Position numbers and translations under genes: made by a program. Shown here piece after piece: positions 20,747-41,283 of a stretch of DNA of 41,283 bases (positions within the stretch are counted from its first letter, which is position 1; the number at the start of each line of letters is the position of its first letter). Below the pieces are notes generated by a model that did no database searches, was not told the origin of the DNA, and saw nothing but the letters and a program-made list of their open reading frames with translations. The DNA comes from Cyclospora cayetanensis. Its lineage: Eukaryota; Apicomplexa; Conoidasida; Eucoccidiorida; Eimeriidae. The stretch lies in NCBI RefSeq assembly GCF_002999335.1, contig NW_020312216.1:1-41283 (forward strand), written 5' to 3'.

Positions 20747-23173
20747 AGCACGGTAAAATATCTGTATATTGCTATATCCAGAAATATAATACAGTGGCTA
20801 GCAAAAACCACACCGTAGATATGGAAATGTTTCTTGAGTGGCTCATTTCAGGTCTAACCGAAATGCCACACTTGTTGGTTTCAGGTCTCATGATGAGCAG
20901 CGGCTCAGTATTTTAGCGACTGGCCGGTTGTACTTCTACAAGTGATGCACTAACTGGGGTTTGAGGAGCGAATGAGCGCAGCCCTATGCCTTTGGCTAAA
21001 GAAAACTACAAAATCGAGATTTATAACACATGGATGACGGGGCTGTTTCAGTTGGCCCTAGCCCATAGTGTATGGAGAAACAGAGAGAAATATCAAAGGA
21101 AATCAGCTCTTCCAAGCAGTTGCAGTCAGCCTCTCAACCACGTGCCTATTTCTATTGCAGACGATCTTGTCTTTTTATTCGGGAGCGCAAGCGCATGTGA
21201 AAGCCATAGAGCGTGAATAACGGGAACACCCCGCGAAAATAGATTTCTTGGAGAGCAAAGACAACGGATTAAGGAAGAGCGAGGTCCCCTACTCAGACTT
21301 TGGTGAAGTTAAGACGGATACATAAGATAAAGCAGGATGGTGTCCCTCTACCAGTTGTTTCTACACCGATATAGGCTCACATTAGTCGCCAGGATTTCTA
21401 GTGGTACTTTACGTGGAGTGACAGTACAAAAGCAAAATCTGTATCTTCAGGCGTTTGCGTAGTCCCTAACACTCATTCTTGGCGACGGGCGCCAGATCAC
21501 AAGCAATGGCTAGGCTACGGCTATTAACCGCCCTTTAAAAGCGTTTTAGGATCCTATCAGCATGTTCCGTGACTTCTATGCTGGTCCAGCACAGCATGCT
21601 GTAATTTAAAGTGTTTGACGAGTAGCCTAATGGAAGGGGGGTGTGAAGCCGTAGCCGCGCGCTATGGAAATTAGTGTGCCCTGAAGCGCTAGAAAGTGGC
21701 AATTCCATATCTAAACTATCCTGATTTCACTTGTGGTGAGCGGAATAGGGTCCGCGCCTCGACGAGGTGGCGAAGAGTCTCGATGCAAATGGCTGAGCAC
21801 CGCAGTAAGCGACAACAGTTCTGGACATGCATGCCATCTCGGTAATTCTGCAGCTGATTCTATATCAGATGATTCGGTTTCATTTCCAGTTAAGGAGCAA
21901 CACGAATGGGTGAATATAAAAAATGGTTTGGCCGATTTCCCAGATAATTAACGAGCTGCCAGCAGGCTGGTCACCGGCTAGTGTTCGAGCGCACCGTGTT
22001 GAGCTGATTCCCGAGTCCACCCCAGGTTCCGCTACATAGGAACTGCCTACCACATGAAGAGGAGGCTGATCGACAGGGTAATGCGTTGTTGGAGAGAGGC
22101 AAAGTGCAGTAATTCCAGGGCTTCTGGGCGTAACCCACTGTTGACACGGAGGTAGAACATAAGGCGATGCACGTGCTTTAAATTCAAAGCCGTGAACTAC
22201 ATCACTGTGAAACAGAAGCTTTGAATGCCTCATATCAGCGAAATTGAAGACAACTTACACGGATCAACAGTGTAGTGTAGATTTGAATTCATAGAGGCTT
22301 TCTCACATATCTCCCATCACCCTGATGACAAGAAAACGGTATCGAACACTCACACTCGTAAGCCCAAGGGTACCTGTATGCCGTTTCGGCTAGCTGATGC
22401 CCCGGTTCAACTACGACGGCTAGTTAAATCAGAAAGTTTATGAGCCTAATAAGTAGGGGTAGATGAATTCCTACATGCACGATGTCTTTGTGCTCACCTG
22501 GGATTCCGCGCTGCTGCAGGTGTTGAGCCAGCTCGGGAAAAACCAAAGCAGTCAAGGCGTGGCCTTTACCGCTACGCATCCGCAAGGGCCTTGTGAAGCG
22601 CGCTGAATTTGACTCTTATTACTGAAAATTTCGCTTGTGGATTTGCTGTCATCGTTGCGCCTTTGACTGGCCTACTTAAGAATTTGTAGTCCAACACCAC
22701 AAAAGAAGGGGCCAATTCTGCAACAAAGACGCTTTCCAGCTGCCTTACAACTCCATCAATACCTGCGCTGCCCAATTATGAGCATCCTTTCAAAATTGAT
22801 GCTAGTTACTTTGCGGTGGGATCTACTCCTTCCCCCAACAGCTTACGGGCTCTCCAAACCACCAAAGTTTTGATTGATATTTGCAGAGCTTCTCCAAGGC
22901 CAAAACCCGGTATCCAAAGAAAGAAAAAATTCCATGCGGTAGGACAACGCGTGAAAAATGCCAGAATTTTTTAATAGGCGCCATATTACTACATACGCCG
23001 GCCTCCTGCCTTCAATGTACCTTTCCATAAGCTTCTAGGCTTTGATAGTACTGAAATTGCTCACTAGCTTGCGTGTCCCCTGCAGTACGACTGCACAAAA
23101 AACAGCATAACCCACGTTGACACCATCTCGCTCTTGCAATATCTTAGCAGTCCAATATTGTTCACCCTAGTCC

Positions 23174-23656
23174 CTAATGACTCACAGATAATATCAACGT
23201 TGCATGCGTCTTATTCTTGACAACCATGCATTTGCCCCTACGATCAAAATCAAGATTGGCAAACGGTGAAGCAATACTACGTTGAGAATGGCCTGTTGTG
23301 GTTTGAAACAAAGCAGGGACTCCGTTGTTCGCACATCCTAACTGCCCTTCGCAGTGCCATTTAATAGAAAGCACGAAATTATTTCCCTTAGGGTCATAAA
23401 GGGATTTATACTCCATTGATACGCTTTCACTGTCCTTCTGGTGGTCTGGGATGCATCTCGCGGCAGAAGAGTAGGCACTTTCATGCCCAAATACCAAGCA
23501 GCTGTAACCACCAAACTCTCCTAAAGCTGATCGCTTGCTCAGCTCTTGGCTCTTTAAACGATTTGGACTGATCTGAATATTGTGGTTAGACTGCCGAGTT
23601 CGACGGCTAGAGTGGCGCCCACGTCGTTTTCGATTGACTGAGCAAGAATGCCCCGT
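23174..23656 (-). CDS. Unassigned open frame, 160 codons without an early ATG
   Basis: The minus strand is free of stops from 23656 to the stop at 23174. The first part is very basic (NRKRRGRHSSRRTRQ). The rest contains spaced cysteines (GYSC, ARCIP, WHCEG, LGCANN, GKCM) in a sequence that reads like a folded domain (SMEYKSLYDPKGNNFVLSIK). The first ATG is internal, so if coding this would be an exon joined to something upstream. Cys-containing secreted antigens are a large family in Eimeria, but I see no signal peptide nearby and cannot align it to one. It may also be a remnant. Confidence 0.2.
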   Translation of the reverse strand, partial: TGHSCSVNRKRRGRHSSRRTRQSNHNIQISPNRLKSQELSKRSALGEFGGYSCLVFGHESAYSSAARCIPDHQKDSESVSMEYKSLYDPKGNNFVLSIKWHCEGQLGCANNGVPALFQTTTGHSQRSIASPFANLDFDRRGKCMVVKNKTHATLILSVSH

Positions 23657-24456
23657 TCACTACGTGATCCTGCTCTCTCACGGCTTAGGACATTGTTCAG
23701 TTATTCTTATCTTATGTGTGGCAGCTTAACACATTTCCCAGGAGTAGCATTACGAGTAGGGATACAAAAAACGTTAGTGTGTACTAGAATGCCCTTGTAA
23801 CCTACCTACGCATTGACCATCCCTTGGGCACTGTGAATCACCCTGAGGCAGATGACAAGACCGAGACCTCCAGCACTCTTGGAGTACTTGCTGTTACGTG
23901 CTCACACAGATCCAGTTGCTTGACTTTCTTCCATTCTTCGTGCTGAGTAGTGGGCTTAAAATACAACACCACATTTGTCAACCAGTGGCTCTCTCTCATC
24001 CCTAATTTACACTAAGGGGCCCCATCAGCGATTCTTCGCGCCGAAGAGTTTGAAAAACATCTGGATAGTGCACACGAGTGCATGAATACAGCTTTAAAAA
24101 TGACACAAGCACGGTCAGACAATGAAGTATGCGGCTAGGTGGCTTGGAGTATTTGCCGTACTCTCACCAATTAATCCCTTTTCGGATTCCATCGATTTTC
24201 CTTGAGGTTGGAAAATAATCGATATTGGCTTTCTGAAGGAGCTTTGATACTCCCGAGCTATTTTCGAACGTGCGTTCCGAGACAAGTGGCATAACTGGAG
24301 GCGGAGGATTCACAGGGAACCGCTGAAGTGCAGGATTCAAGAACTCTGGAGCGCTGAGGCAAACCAGACAGGAGCTATTACTGTAATGGGTTGAAGAACG
24401 CCCGACTCAGTGGCTGAGCGATGATTCCTTGCGAAATTTGATGCCTGTGGCAGCAT

Positions 24457-24738
24457 TTGTCACGCTTTGTGTTGAAAGCGCTAGTCGCCATGGACGGTGT
24501 TTCTCATGATCCGGTATTGGTCCCTCCCGGTTGCATGTTCTGCCTGAGTTGCCTACTTTTATTGATGGGTACTGCTTGGTTATTGTTACTACCATTGCAA
24601 AAGTGTCTTCTGACCTCGTTTTCGTGTGGGCTATCTGTTTTACTACGCGTTCACATTCTTGCTTACGCTTCTTTTGAGATTTTGAACTTGACTAGGCCGC
24701 AGCACCCTCTGTATTTGCATGAGAATATTGCTGTGTAA
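24457..24738 (+). CDS. Unassigned hydrophobic open frame
   Basis: A frame with an ATG at about 24490 encodes a Leu/Cys-rich hydrophobic peptide (CLSCLLLLMGTAWLLLL) that could form one or two membrane spans. The composition follows from T-rich DNA on the plus strand, so the hydrophobicity is weak evidence. A second hydrophobic frame follows at 24754-25098. No family recognised. Confidence 0.12.
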   Translation: MSRFVLKALVAMDGVSHDPVLVPPGCMFCLSCLLLLMGTAWLLLLPLQKCLLTSFSCGLSVLLRVHILAYASFEILNLTRPQHPLYLHENIAV

Positions 24739-27052
24739 TGCGCCGAGGCTCTGATGATCAACTCTACAGTCTGTTACTTTCTACACAATTTAGTTCTTTT
24801 TAATTTTCTCAAGGCGGGAGGCTCGCACATCTTACCACTCCCACGAGAGCGAGCAATCGCGCTTGCCGCGCTCGTGCTTGCTGGTTCGGTAGGTCCCTCG
24901 CCCGTTGTCTGTTCGTATGTGCCTTTCTGCCCGTCGTTTCCACTTTGGCTGCTGATGCATACATTTCCCTCTTCTCATTTGCACTGTTCCACGCTCTGCC
25001 TGCGTGCAGACTGGCCGTGGGGCGGGAAGTTTTTCGCTGTCTTGCATGCAGTTGGTCTCCACTCGCACGTACGGAACACGAGAGTGTTTTTGAACTGAGG
25101 GGGGAGGGGGGGTGATGTAGCTAGCAAAAGCTACAATTCAACACTTTCTCCTGAATCAGTAATATTTTATTAAAAATCACTAGGAAATCAACTGGAAGAT
25201 TTTTTCTCTGTTCATAGACCTAATTCATTGGAGAGTACGGTTAGCTCGATAGGAATAGACTCAATACTATGTGAGTGTGTGCTAAATGCAATGCGCAGCT
25301 AGCAATGACTACTCAGAGTGCTTAGTGAGTGCAACTACACACAATTCAGGGAATCCTTCCCCTGTATGCGGGAGTTATGGTGGGCGCGGGTTGAGGAACG
25401 TGGGAGTCGTACTGCGGAGCATCCAATAACATTCTTCGAGGCGCGTCTTGAGTTTGGAGTCAAGTGTATGCTGACCGAGACCGTAGATGGAGAGTTACAC
25501 CAGGAGTCTATACGACTCAGCGCTGAGGCTGTCTGCTACGCAACGCCATTTTGAGGGTGTAGCAGCTTGTGCGACATATTTGTGTGTGTCTGAGGAGGCA
25601 CGATCTTGCGCTTTTGCAGTCAATGGTCCACCTCGTTGGGTTCAATAGGCTGCTGCGATATAAATACTACTTCTTATCTGGGCCCATTGTATCGGGGGCT
25701 TTCGCACTTTCGAGTTGAAGGCATTCCAGTTCGAGGTTGTGCCAGGTGTCTCCTCTGTAAGGCCAAAGAGGGCGTTTGTGCCAGTCATGCCCCGTAATTC
25801 GATGTGTCTCCGCGGCAAGCCGCTTGGCTAAAGTGGCCTCAAAGGCATTAGGGGACAATTACAAATGAATTGGGAAAGTAATTTTGAGCAGGGGGCGAAA
25901 TGCATGCAGGAGGCCAAATGCCAAGTGGAGCGTAAACATAGATCCCACCCCTTCCTCTTACGTATATTCAAAACGGCATGTGCCTTTCATGCCGATCTGC
26001 ACTATCAAAGACAGAGGGCCATCATCCCCTGATGGAGCGGCCGTAGAGGGCAGAGAAGCCGAGTGAAATGAAAGAGGTACATGCACTTGCCGCGCCACCC
26101 ACTAGTTCTCCCTGTTATATTCGATTTCCGCCAACTTACCGGCGCTGCTCGCACTACTCACTGCCTGCCTGACTGCTTCCAACGTATGACCCCCCTGCCG
26201 CCTTTCGCGCAGCTGCGTGCAGTGCCGTGATTTTTTGGCTCGTGTCGAAGCAGAGAACGTAGCAAAGGCAGTGCGGACTTTGTGAGGCCCTATGTCTGAG
26301 GCTCAGTGCCTCCTACCTACGCTCCCCACAGCTCTTCGGCTCTCTTCTGGCTTGCCCTGGTATTTCCTTGTTTAAACGTTGCACTCCAGATCTGAGGGTC
26401 TCGAGTGCGGCTGAAAAGGCAAGGGTTTGCAGAGGCCTTCAGGTTTGCCCCAACCGGAAACACGGACGTTGGCTAATTCGGAGCGCGTTTATTTTTTCTT
26501 GTTTAGCCTCCCTGTGCCAAGTGTGCGGCCTTAGGCCTTCTTGATAATCTATTACTGCGTCTCTTCTTCGGACGCGCTGATTCCTATACGTCCTTCTCCC
26601 ATCCTGCCTTGCTTTTCCCTTGGTATTGCCTCATTACTAGTTTTAGCAGCCCGCCTACATCCCCTGGCTCTACAGCCAGGTCGGCCGCATACTCAGAGGT
26701 GGAACGGCTAGACAAAGTAGAAAGCACACGTTCGACAGCTCAGAAATAGAGACAGAACGAGGAAACACCTAAAAATTGCATACGAACGCAAGTTGGCGGC
26801 TGAACATGCAGCCAGCCGGAGAGCTTGCCTCGCCTGCCTATCCACAAGCCAACGGAGCGACGTCTTGAGTTGCTCCAGTTACAGCAAGCGCAAATGCAGC
26901 ATGAACGAACCCCTTCAGATCCACATACGCCTCAAAGCACCAACGTTGCCCATGTGGACCTTGGACTAAGAACGGAAGAAAACCTTCCAAGGTGTGGGTG
27001 TGCACGCACCTCCGATGGGCGTTTTTACCCTGGCCTTTGGTCTGAGTGCACC

Positions 27053-30000
27053 TTAAGAGCGAACAGGAAGCTGCAGCGACTCTACGAGCAGTTTCAGACG
27101 CTCCTCGGCTCCAGAGGCAGCCCGCCATTCCTCTGCGCGGACTGCTATCTGCAGCAGGAAGAGCAACAACACCAGTGAGTGCGCAGTTGCGCAGAAGAGA
27201 ACTGCGGTGCAGCGCCTGTCCGAAATAGTGGTGTGGCGCATGCGGTTCACGTAGTTAGAAACAGGATACCCCGAGTTTCTCAACTTTCAGATACAGAAGC
27301 AGATACAGAAAGACGTAAGCAAAGCATGCTCGCGGCCTCTCTAAGGGTCCAGATATGCGGCTGCCTGCAGAAAAAACGCCTTCACGGGAGCATCGACGAC
27401 CTCACCAGTGCATGCCCTGCGCGCAGAAGGTGCCTGTATTTGAGCTGGTCGTACACCTCAGAGGGGCCCTCGAAGTCTGCGAACGAAGTCAAGTCTCCAA
27501 CGATGACCAAAGTGCGGCTTGCAGAATCCCCTCCTAGCTGCTCCGCCTTCAGCACTGCTGCCGCGGGTTCAGTACCCCCCGTTGCCTCAGACACCTCAGC
27601 AGCAGCCGCTGCAGCTGCTGTGGACGGCCAGCGGAAAAGAGACGCCGCTCGATACGTGTGCAGACAGGGGAACCCTCGAAACTGTAAAGACATTGCGACT
27701 CTTCTTAAGCTTGATTCACTGGTGTCTGCTTTCTCCTGATCCTGCTGCTGTTTTTCCTGCTGCTGCAGGTGGGCATCCACAGTCAGCAGTAGCCTGTGCC
27801 GGAGGCCATCGTGCTGCAGCAGCTCTTCAACCTGAAAACAGCAGTGCAGCAACTTCTCTATGCATGCAGCCAGCCCAACCACTGGCTCTCCTGCAGCCCT
27901 CCCACGAGTGTGGGAGCAGCGGCAACAACGTAGCAGCAGCACCAGCTGATGGAGGAGCAGAAAACAACGGTATGCATGGAGAACAACAGCAGCGACAAAG
28001 AGAGCAAACCTCCTCCTCCAGCCGCTTCTGTGCCTCCGGCGCTTGCGCTTCCACGGCTTCGCCGCAGGATGAAGTGGGATACGCAGCAGCTAAGTCTGAA
28101 AGCCCCTCCCGCTCAAGCATCTGCAGCGGCGCAGAAAGAAACAAAGCGTCACAGATATCAAAAAGCTCTGCTTCCACAGCGGCTCCCCACTGCGATTCGC
28201 GAGGCGAAGCGAACGTCTCTCTGGCCAGAAAACTGACCTCACGAAGCCTCTTCGCCTGCGGATCCAAGCAGATTTCGAGCCGGATTTGCTGGAGCCTCAA
28301 ATCCAGTTCCTCCCAGTCATCCCTGCGGGCTCAGCGAAGGCATGCAGCGGCGAGCAAGCACACAACCTCAGACGCATGCAGCAGCGGCGAGCGAGCACAC
28401 AGAGAGGCTGCATCAAGTACGTCAGAGAGATGCCTTTTGAAACTGCGGGAGCAGCCTGCTGCGGAACTCGTGGGGGCGTACTCTGTTGAGAAGGCACGCT
28501 GCTGCCGCAAGAGGTCAACCTGCTGCAGCAACAAAAGCAGCAAGTCGGCAGCTCCTCTGTGCAGCTGCAGCGCCACAGCAGCCCATGCTGCAGTCACGGC
28601 ATCAGACGCGGAGCAGCTGGAGGCATCGCTGGCCAAGCATCTCTCTAGTTCCTGCATCAGCAGCAGCGCAGCGCATAAAAAAACGCGAGACGCAGATGGA
28701 TTTTTTTCGCGCAGTCCTCACGAACTCGGCTGGAGGTCTTGCCTGCACCAGCCGTGTGCCTCCTTGCAGCATCAGCAGCGGCAGCGGATGTCTGGAATCG
28801 CATGGACGTACACTCAGGAGCGCTAGAGAGGGTGCAGCACTGGGATTCGTGCGCAGCGTTGCGAGGGCAAGCAGACAGTCCGCGAGTTGCGAGGGAGAGA
28901 GCAGCCGGCACACTCCTGCACAAGAAAGCAAGACACCACCCTCAAGAAAATTTCACTCTTGCAGCGCGCACAAGTCCCACGACAAAAAACGGTACATATA
29001 TACATACATATATATGTGCATTTATGCCGCCTCCAGGAGACCGTTCACGTAGCACAGGGGAAGAGGCAGCCCACAACGGAAGCAGTGGCACTGAAGGATG
29101 CCGCAAAAGGAAGGCATAACAGCAGCAGTGACAGCCCACTGGCACCAAGCGGACTTGTGAGCTGATAGGAGAGCTCCAAGATGGCCAAGCCGTTGGTAAC
29201 TCCGAGGGTGGCCATGCTCAGCAGCACCGAAGACAGCGGCAGGAGCATGAGCTGCTGCTGCAGCGTCGCCTCGCTCGGTTCTTGCTGCAACTGCAAGTCG
29301 GGAGCAGTGGGACCTCCGAAGTGCAACGCCAGCTGTAGCCGCAGCGCGTCGGCTGCCAAATCAGCGAAAGACGGTATTCTCTGACCAAGAGACGACAGTC
29401 CAATCAGAAGAACGCACAAATCCTCTGCAGCAAACTGCCCTGCAGCTGCTGTATCTGCAGCCGATGCTGCTGTATTTGCAGCCGATGCTGCTGTATCTGC
29501 AGCCGATGCTGCTGTATCTGCAGCCGATGCTGCTGTATTCGCAGCCGATGCCCCCAGCGCCAATTGCTGCTGCTGCAGCAAAGAGCGCACGTGCTGTGCG
29601 TACACCTTGAGGAACTCCTGAAGTCCAGACTGCGCCAGATGCTGCTGCTGTATCTGCTGCTGCATCTGCTGCTGCATCTGCTGCCCGCCACTGCAGGCAC
29701 CGCGATGGGAGAGAAGGCAGCAGCAGCTGCGCGTTGCAGCTGCAAGGAGCACAGGCAGCTGAGACAACTGCCGTGGAGTCAGTTGCTGCAGTGGAGGAGC
29801 TTCGATGGCTTGACTTGCGGCAGCACCTCCGCCGAGAAGGTGTAGCATGCGCGATAGTATCTCCTGGGGGGAATGCTAAGGGACACAGACACGGCAGCAA
29901 CCAAACCAGTGTCAGCCTCCGGAGGTGAGAAACGCATGAGCAAATAATGACGCCGCAGAGAAGCGGCAGCAGTAGCAGCAGGATGATCCACGCTGGAGAC

Positions 30001-30689
30001 AGCTGGCAAGACGGCAGAAGCTGAGGCACGAGAGAAAACACGCCAGCAGACTCAAGGCAGGCAGCGAGAGATCCTTCGGGGAGAGGAGTACCGTGTTGGC
30101 AACGGCAACAGCACAAGAAGCGGTGGTAGGATGATACACAAAAAAAGAGGAGCTGCTGGAAGCAGGGGAAAGGCACCTGTAGCCTGGCGAGGGCGACTAG
30201 CAGTCTGAAAAGCTGGGGTACGGAGAATCCCACAAGTCTGCTCCGAAGCCGCTGCAGCAGCTGCTGAAACATGGTGTCTGCAAGCAACCGCTGTTGCTGC
30301 TGCTGCTCAGATGCAGCAGCAGCGGCACTCGACAGGAATGCCACAAACTCGTCCGGTAAAATGCTAGTGCTCGCGTTGCTGCTGCTGCTGCCGCATGTAG
30401 GGTGTGCAAAAGAAGTGTGCTGCCGCTGCAGTAGCCGTTGTATGCCGTTCAGTACTTCATCTAGCGTTGGACGTCGCTGCTGCTGCAGCTGCAGAAGCAT
30501 CTCCTCCTCCACTCCCCTAATGCTGCTTGTGTTGCTTGCGCTGCTTGCGTTGCTTTTGCTGCTTGTACTGCGAGCCTGGAGCCAAGCTAACCGTGCAGCC
30601 GATGCAGCAGCACCAGGGTGCTGGAAGAAAAAGCGGGGTAGAAGCAGCCGCGGCATTCTCCCCCGCCAGGCTTGCACGGGAAGGACCAT
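27053..30689 (-). CDS. RAP-domain helical-repeat protein (putative organellar RNA-binding)
   Basis: A member of the apicomplexan RAP proteins, which carry helical (HPR-like) repeats and act on RNA in the mitochondrion or apicoplast. Seven exons join in phase: 30689-30177, 29863-29146, 28915-28812, 28651-28362, 28322-28010, 27831-27406, 27148-27053, giving 819 aa. The first ~45 residues are rich in Arg, hydrophobic and free of acidic residues, as in a mitochondrial targeting peptide. Repeat-like helices include FSVPQLFRLLVALARLQ, FAAEDLCVLLIGLSSLGQR, SPSQLADCLLALATLRTN and SDAVTAAWAAVALQLH. The C terminus reads LKYRHLLRAGHAL joined to IAVRAEEWRAASGAEERLKL, the RAP ending (long helix, Gly, hydrophobic strand, EW, then a last helix), cut in two by an intron. 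The domain's first half is degenerate. The exon 2 donor is ambiguous among 29155, 29146 and a third site, all in the same phase. Ala- and Gln-rich stretches separate the repeats. The organelle is inferred only from the N terminus. Confidence 0.78.
29446..29550. repeat. 21-bp tandem repeat, 5 copies, coding on minus strand
   Basis: Five near-identical 21-base units (GCTGCTGTATCTGCAGCCGAT on plus, with single-base changes) lie in exon 2 of the RAP gene. Each encodes seven residues of the AASAADT / AASAANT type on the minus strand. The unit preserves the frame, so copy-number change would alter only linker length. Confidence 0.9.
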
Positions 30690-31878
30690 CCTGTTATGGC
30701 GGAGTAGCGACAGGGGCGGAAGGCAAAGGGAGACAACACAGGGGGCAAGGCAGAGAGGATGATCTCCGTGCAGTTTGAGGAGATGCTGATGAGCCGAAGC
30801 TACGCCTACAGGAATGAACCTATGCGGGCGATTAAAAATGCCGGCTTTTCCACAGGGCCCTGAAGTAGCCTTTACTGCTCCTCTACGGAGGCACATACAC
30901 ACACACACACATACACATACAGACACATACACATACAGACACATACACATACAGACACCTACACACAGCGGCAGAGGACTCGATTTCAGCTCCAACTGCG
31001 TCTTACTGGTGGATTCCCATGACAACTCCCCGGCTGACTAGGCACGAGAGGGGCCAAGATCCCCTCAGTCTTGAACCCGCCACAGCGATCCCCGGTGTAT
31101 GTACATGCGAACGCGCTGCTGGTACACGTAGGGGTCCTGCGGCTTATGCCGCCTTGCCGGCATCAGGGAGACCCTCAGCCATGCATGTCAAGACACAAAA
31201 GACACAACAAACTTTTCAAAGCAGAGAGGGGTGCAACACAGGGGAAGGGCGACGTTGTGGCAAGAATCGGAGGCTCAGCCGCTGCCGCAGCGGCTCCGGC
31301 AAGCAGCACCCGCCGCTCATGCCTGACGCGGCAGCTCATCGGCTACCGTTTTGGGATATTTGTTTTCGAGTCTCTTTTTGAGGTTCGCTTCTTCTTGCTT
31401 CACTGGCTGGGGAGCACTTCGCTGCAACGGCAGCAGCGGCTACAACAGTGAAGCAGTACCCACCTGCATGCAAGGGGGGGAGGGAGTTCTCGGTGGCCGC
31501 GTTAAGGCCCTCTTCACGCCCAACTTTCGATTTAAAGGAATCAGATTGTAGAGCTACCAAGGGGGACAGACAGTCGCCACAGCAGGAGCGGAAGTCGTGG
31601 CAGACGCCTCGCGCTGCCTAGACACTGCGACAGCGAAGTCAGACCACACCAGCTCGCGCGCAAAAGCAGGAACCCTTCCCCTTCCCCCCTCTACACTGCC
31701 CTTTTGCGAGCTGATACAGAGGCATATTTGTCGCGTCTCTTGCATCAGGAAGAGCTTCAGCAGCGCCTAGTTGTATCCTGGTTGTACACGGGTCTCAAAA
31801 GCAGCTCTCTGCGGCAGCAGATGTGCAGAAGCAGCAGCTCTCTGCAGCACCGTTTCCAGAGTTAGAACTGCCAACTCA
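30690..31878. other. Divergent intergenic region between RAP and ISWI genes
   Basis: About 1.2 kb lies between the start codons of the two divergent genes and should hold both promoters. It includes a CA-rich microsatellite at about 30893-30965. The minus-strand frame runs open through part of it upstream of the chosen RAP start, but that section reads as Cys/Val/Met low complexity from the CA repeat and is not considered coding. I could not identify specific promoter elements. Confidence 0.5.
30893..30965. repeat. CA-rich microsatellite
   Basis: Runs of CACACACA interrupted by ATACAC and AGACAC units, located in the divergent region upstream of the RAP gene. Confidence 0.9.

Positions 31879-41283
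<9,405 letters not shown>

Larger units (their letters stand above)
16985..27052. other. Repeat-poor 10-kb region without a recognised gene
   Basis: Between the COPI-associated gene and the 3' end of the RAP gene there is no reading frame whose product I recognise. In contrast to both flanks it has almost no CAG/CTG runs or microsatellites. Open frames are short, mostly under 100 codons; the few longer ones are entered separately. The part next to 16985 should contain the promoter of the COPI-associated gene, and the part next to 27052 the 3' UTR of the RAP gene. I looked for tRNA-like cloverleaf arms, transposase or reverse-transcriptase motifs and long terminal repeats and saw none. Confidence 0.5.

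Noticed and set aside
16985..27052. Retrotransposon or transposon remnant in the middle block
   Set aside because: No reverse-transcriptase, integrase or transposase motif and no paired terminal repeats could be seen.
26825..27178. 117-codon plus-strand open frame ending at a GTGAGT donor
   Set aside because: It has no suitable upstream ATG or exon and lies antisense to the last RAP exon, which carries the EW ending of the domain.
27519..28826. 435-codon plus-strand open frame
   Set aside because: Ser/Ala/Gln/Cys-rich antisense shadow of exons 3-6 of the RAP gene; no domain, and the minus strand gives a phase-consistent spliced protein.
29361..31025. 554-codon minus-strand open frame as a single gene
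   Set aside because: Its upstream part reads through a CA microsatellite and its downstream part through intron 1 of the RAP gene into a Cys/Leu/Ser-rich wrong frame; only 30689-30177 is kept.

Overview
The window looks like nuclear DNA of an apicomplexan coccidian, most likely Eimeria. The genes are rich in short introns. CAG/CTG triplet runs occur inside exons, where they read as poly-Q, poly-A or poly-L depending on frame, and in introns. Two short copies of the plant/apicomplexan telomere motif (TTTAGGG / AAACCCT) lie inside the sequence. The protein families are typically apicomplexan, including an organellar RAP-domain protein. The genus is inferred from style; no marker gene was compared.

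Five spliced genes can be read, and four of them have complete or nearly complete exon chains whose splice phases all agree. (1) 1-874, minus: the 5' part of an unidentified gene leaving the window on the left. (2) 1815-8445, minus: an 11-exon M16 (insulysin-type) zinc metalloprotease with a long acidic insertion. (3) 10209-14095, plus: a 9-exon ZIP-family metal transporter with a His-rich loop and a His-rich C-terminal tail. (4) 15719-16984, minus: a small four-TM COPI-associated-type membrane protein with degenerate EF-hand-like sequence at its C terminus. (5) 27053-30689, minus: a 7-exon helical-repeat protein with a mitochondrial-type N terminus and a C-terminal RAP domain split by an intron. 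(6) 31879 to the right edge, plus: an ISWI-class SNF2 chromatin-remodelling ATPase, 16 exons visible, cut by the window end before the rest of its SLIDE region.

The window alternates between two textures. The flanks (about 9-14 kb and 27-41 kb) are gene-dense and full of simple repeats. The middle 10 kb (about 17-27 kb) has almost no triplet repeats and no gene I can recognise, only a few medium open frames. This resembles the repeat-rich / repeat-poor segmentation known for Eimeria chromosomes.

The genes do not form a pathway. Two divergent pairs (M16/ZIP and RAP/ISWI) may share upstream regions. I found no convincing new multi-gene system. The points most worth following are the hidden RAP gene under misleading long ORFs, the unusual domain insertions in the protease, transporter and remodeller, the stop-free 770-bp intronic triplet array, and the unassigned open frames in the repeat-poor middle.
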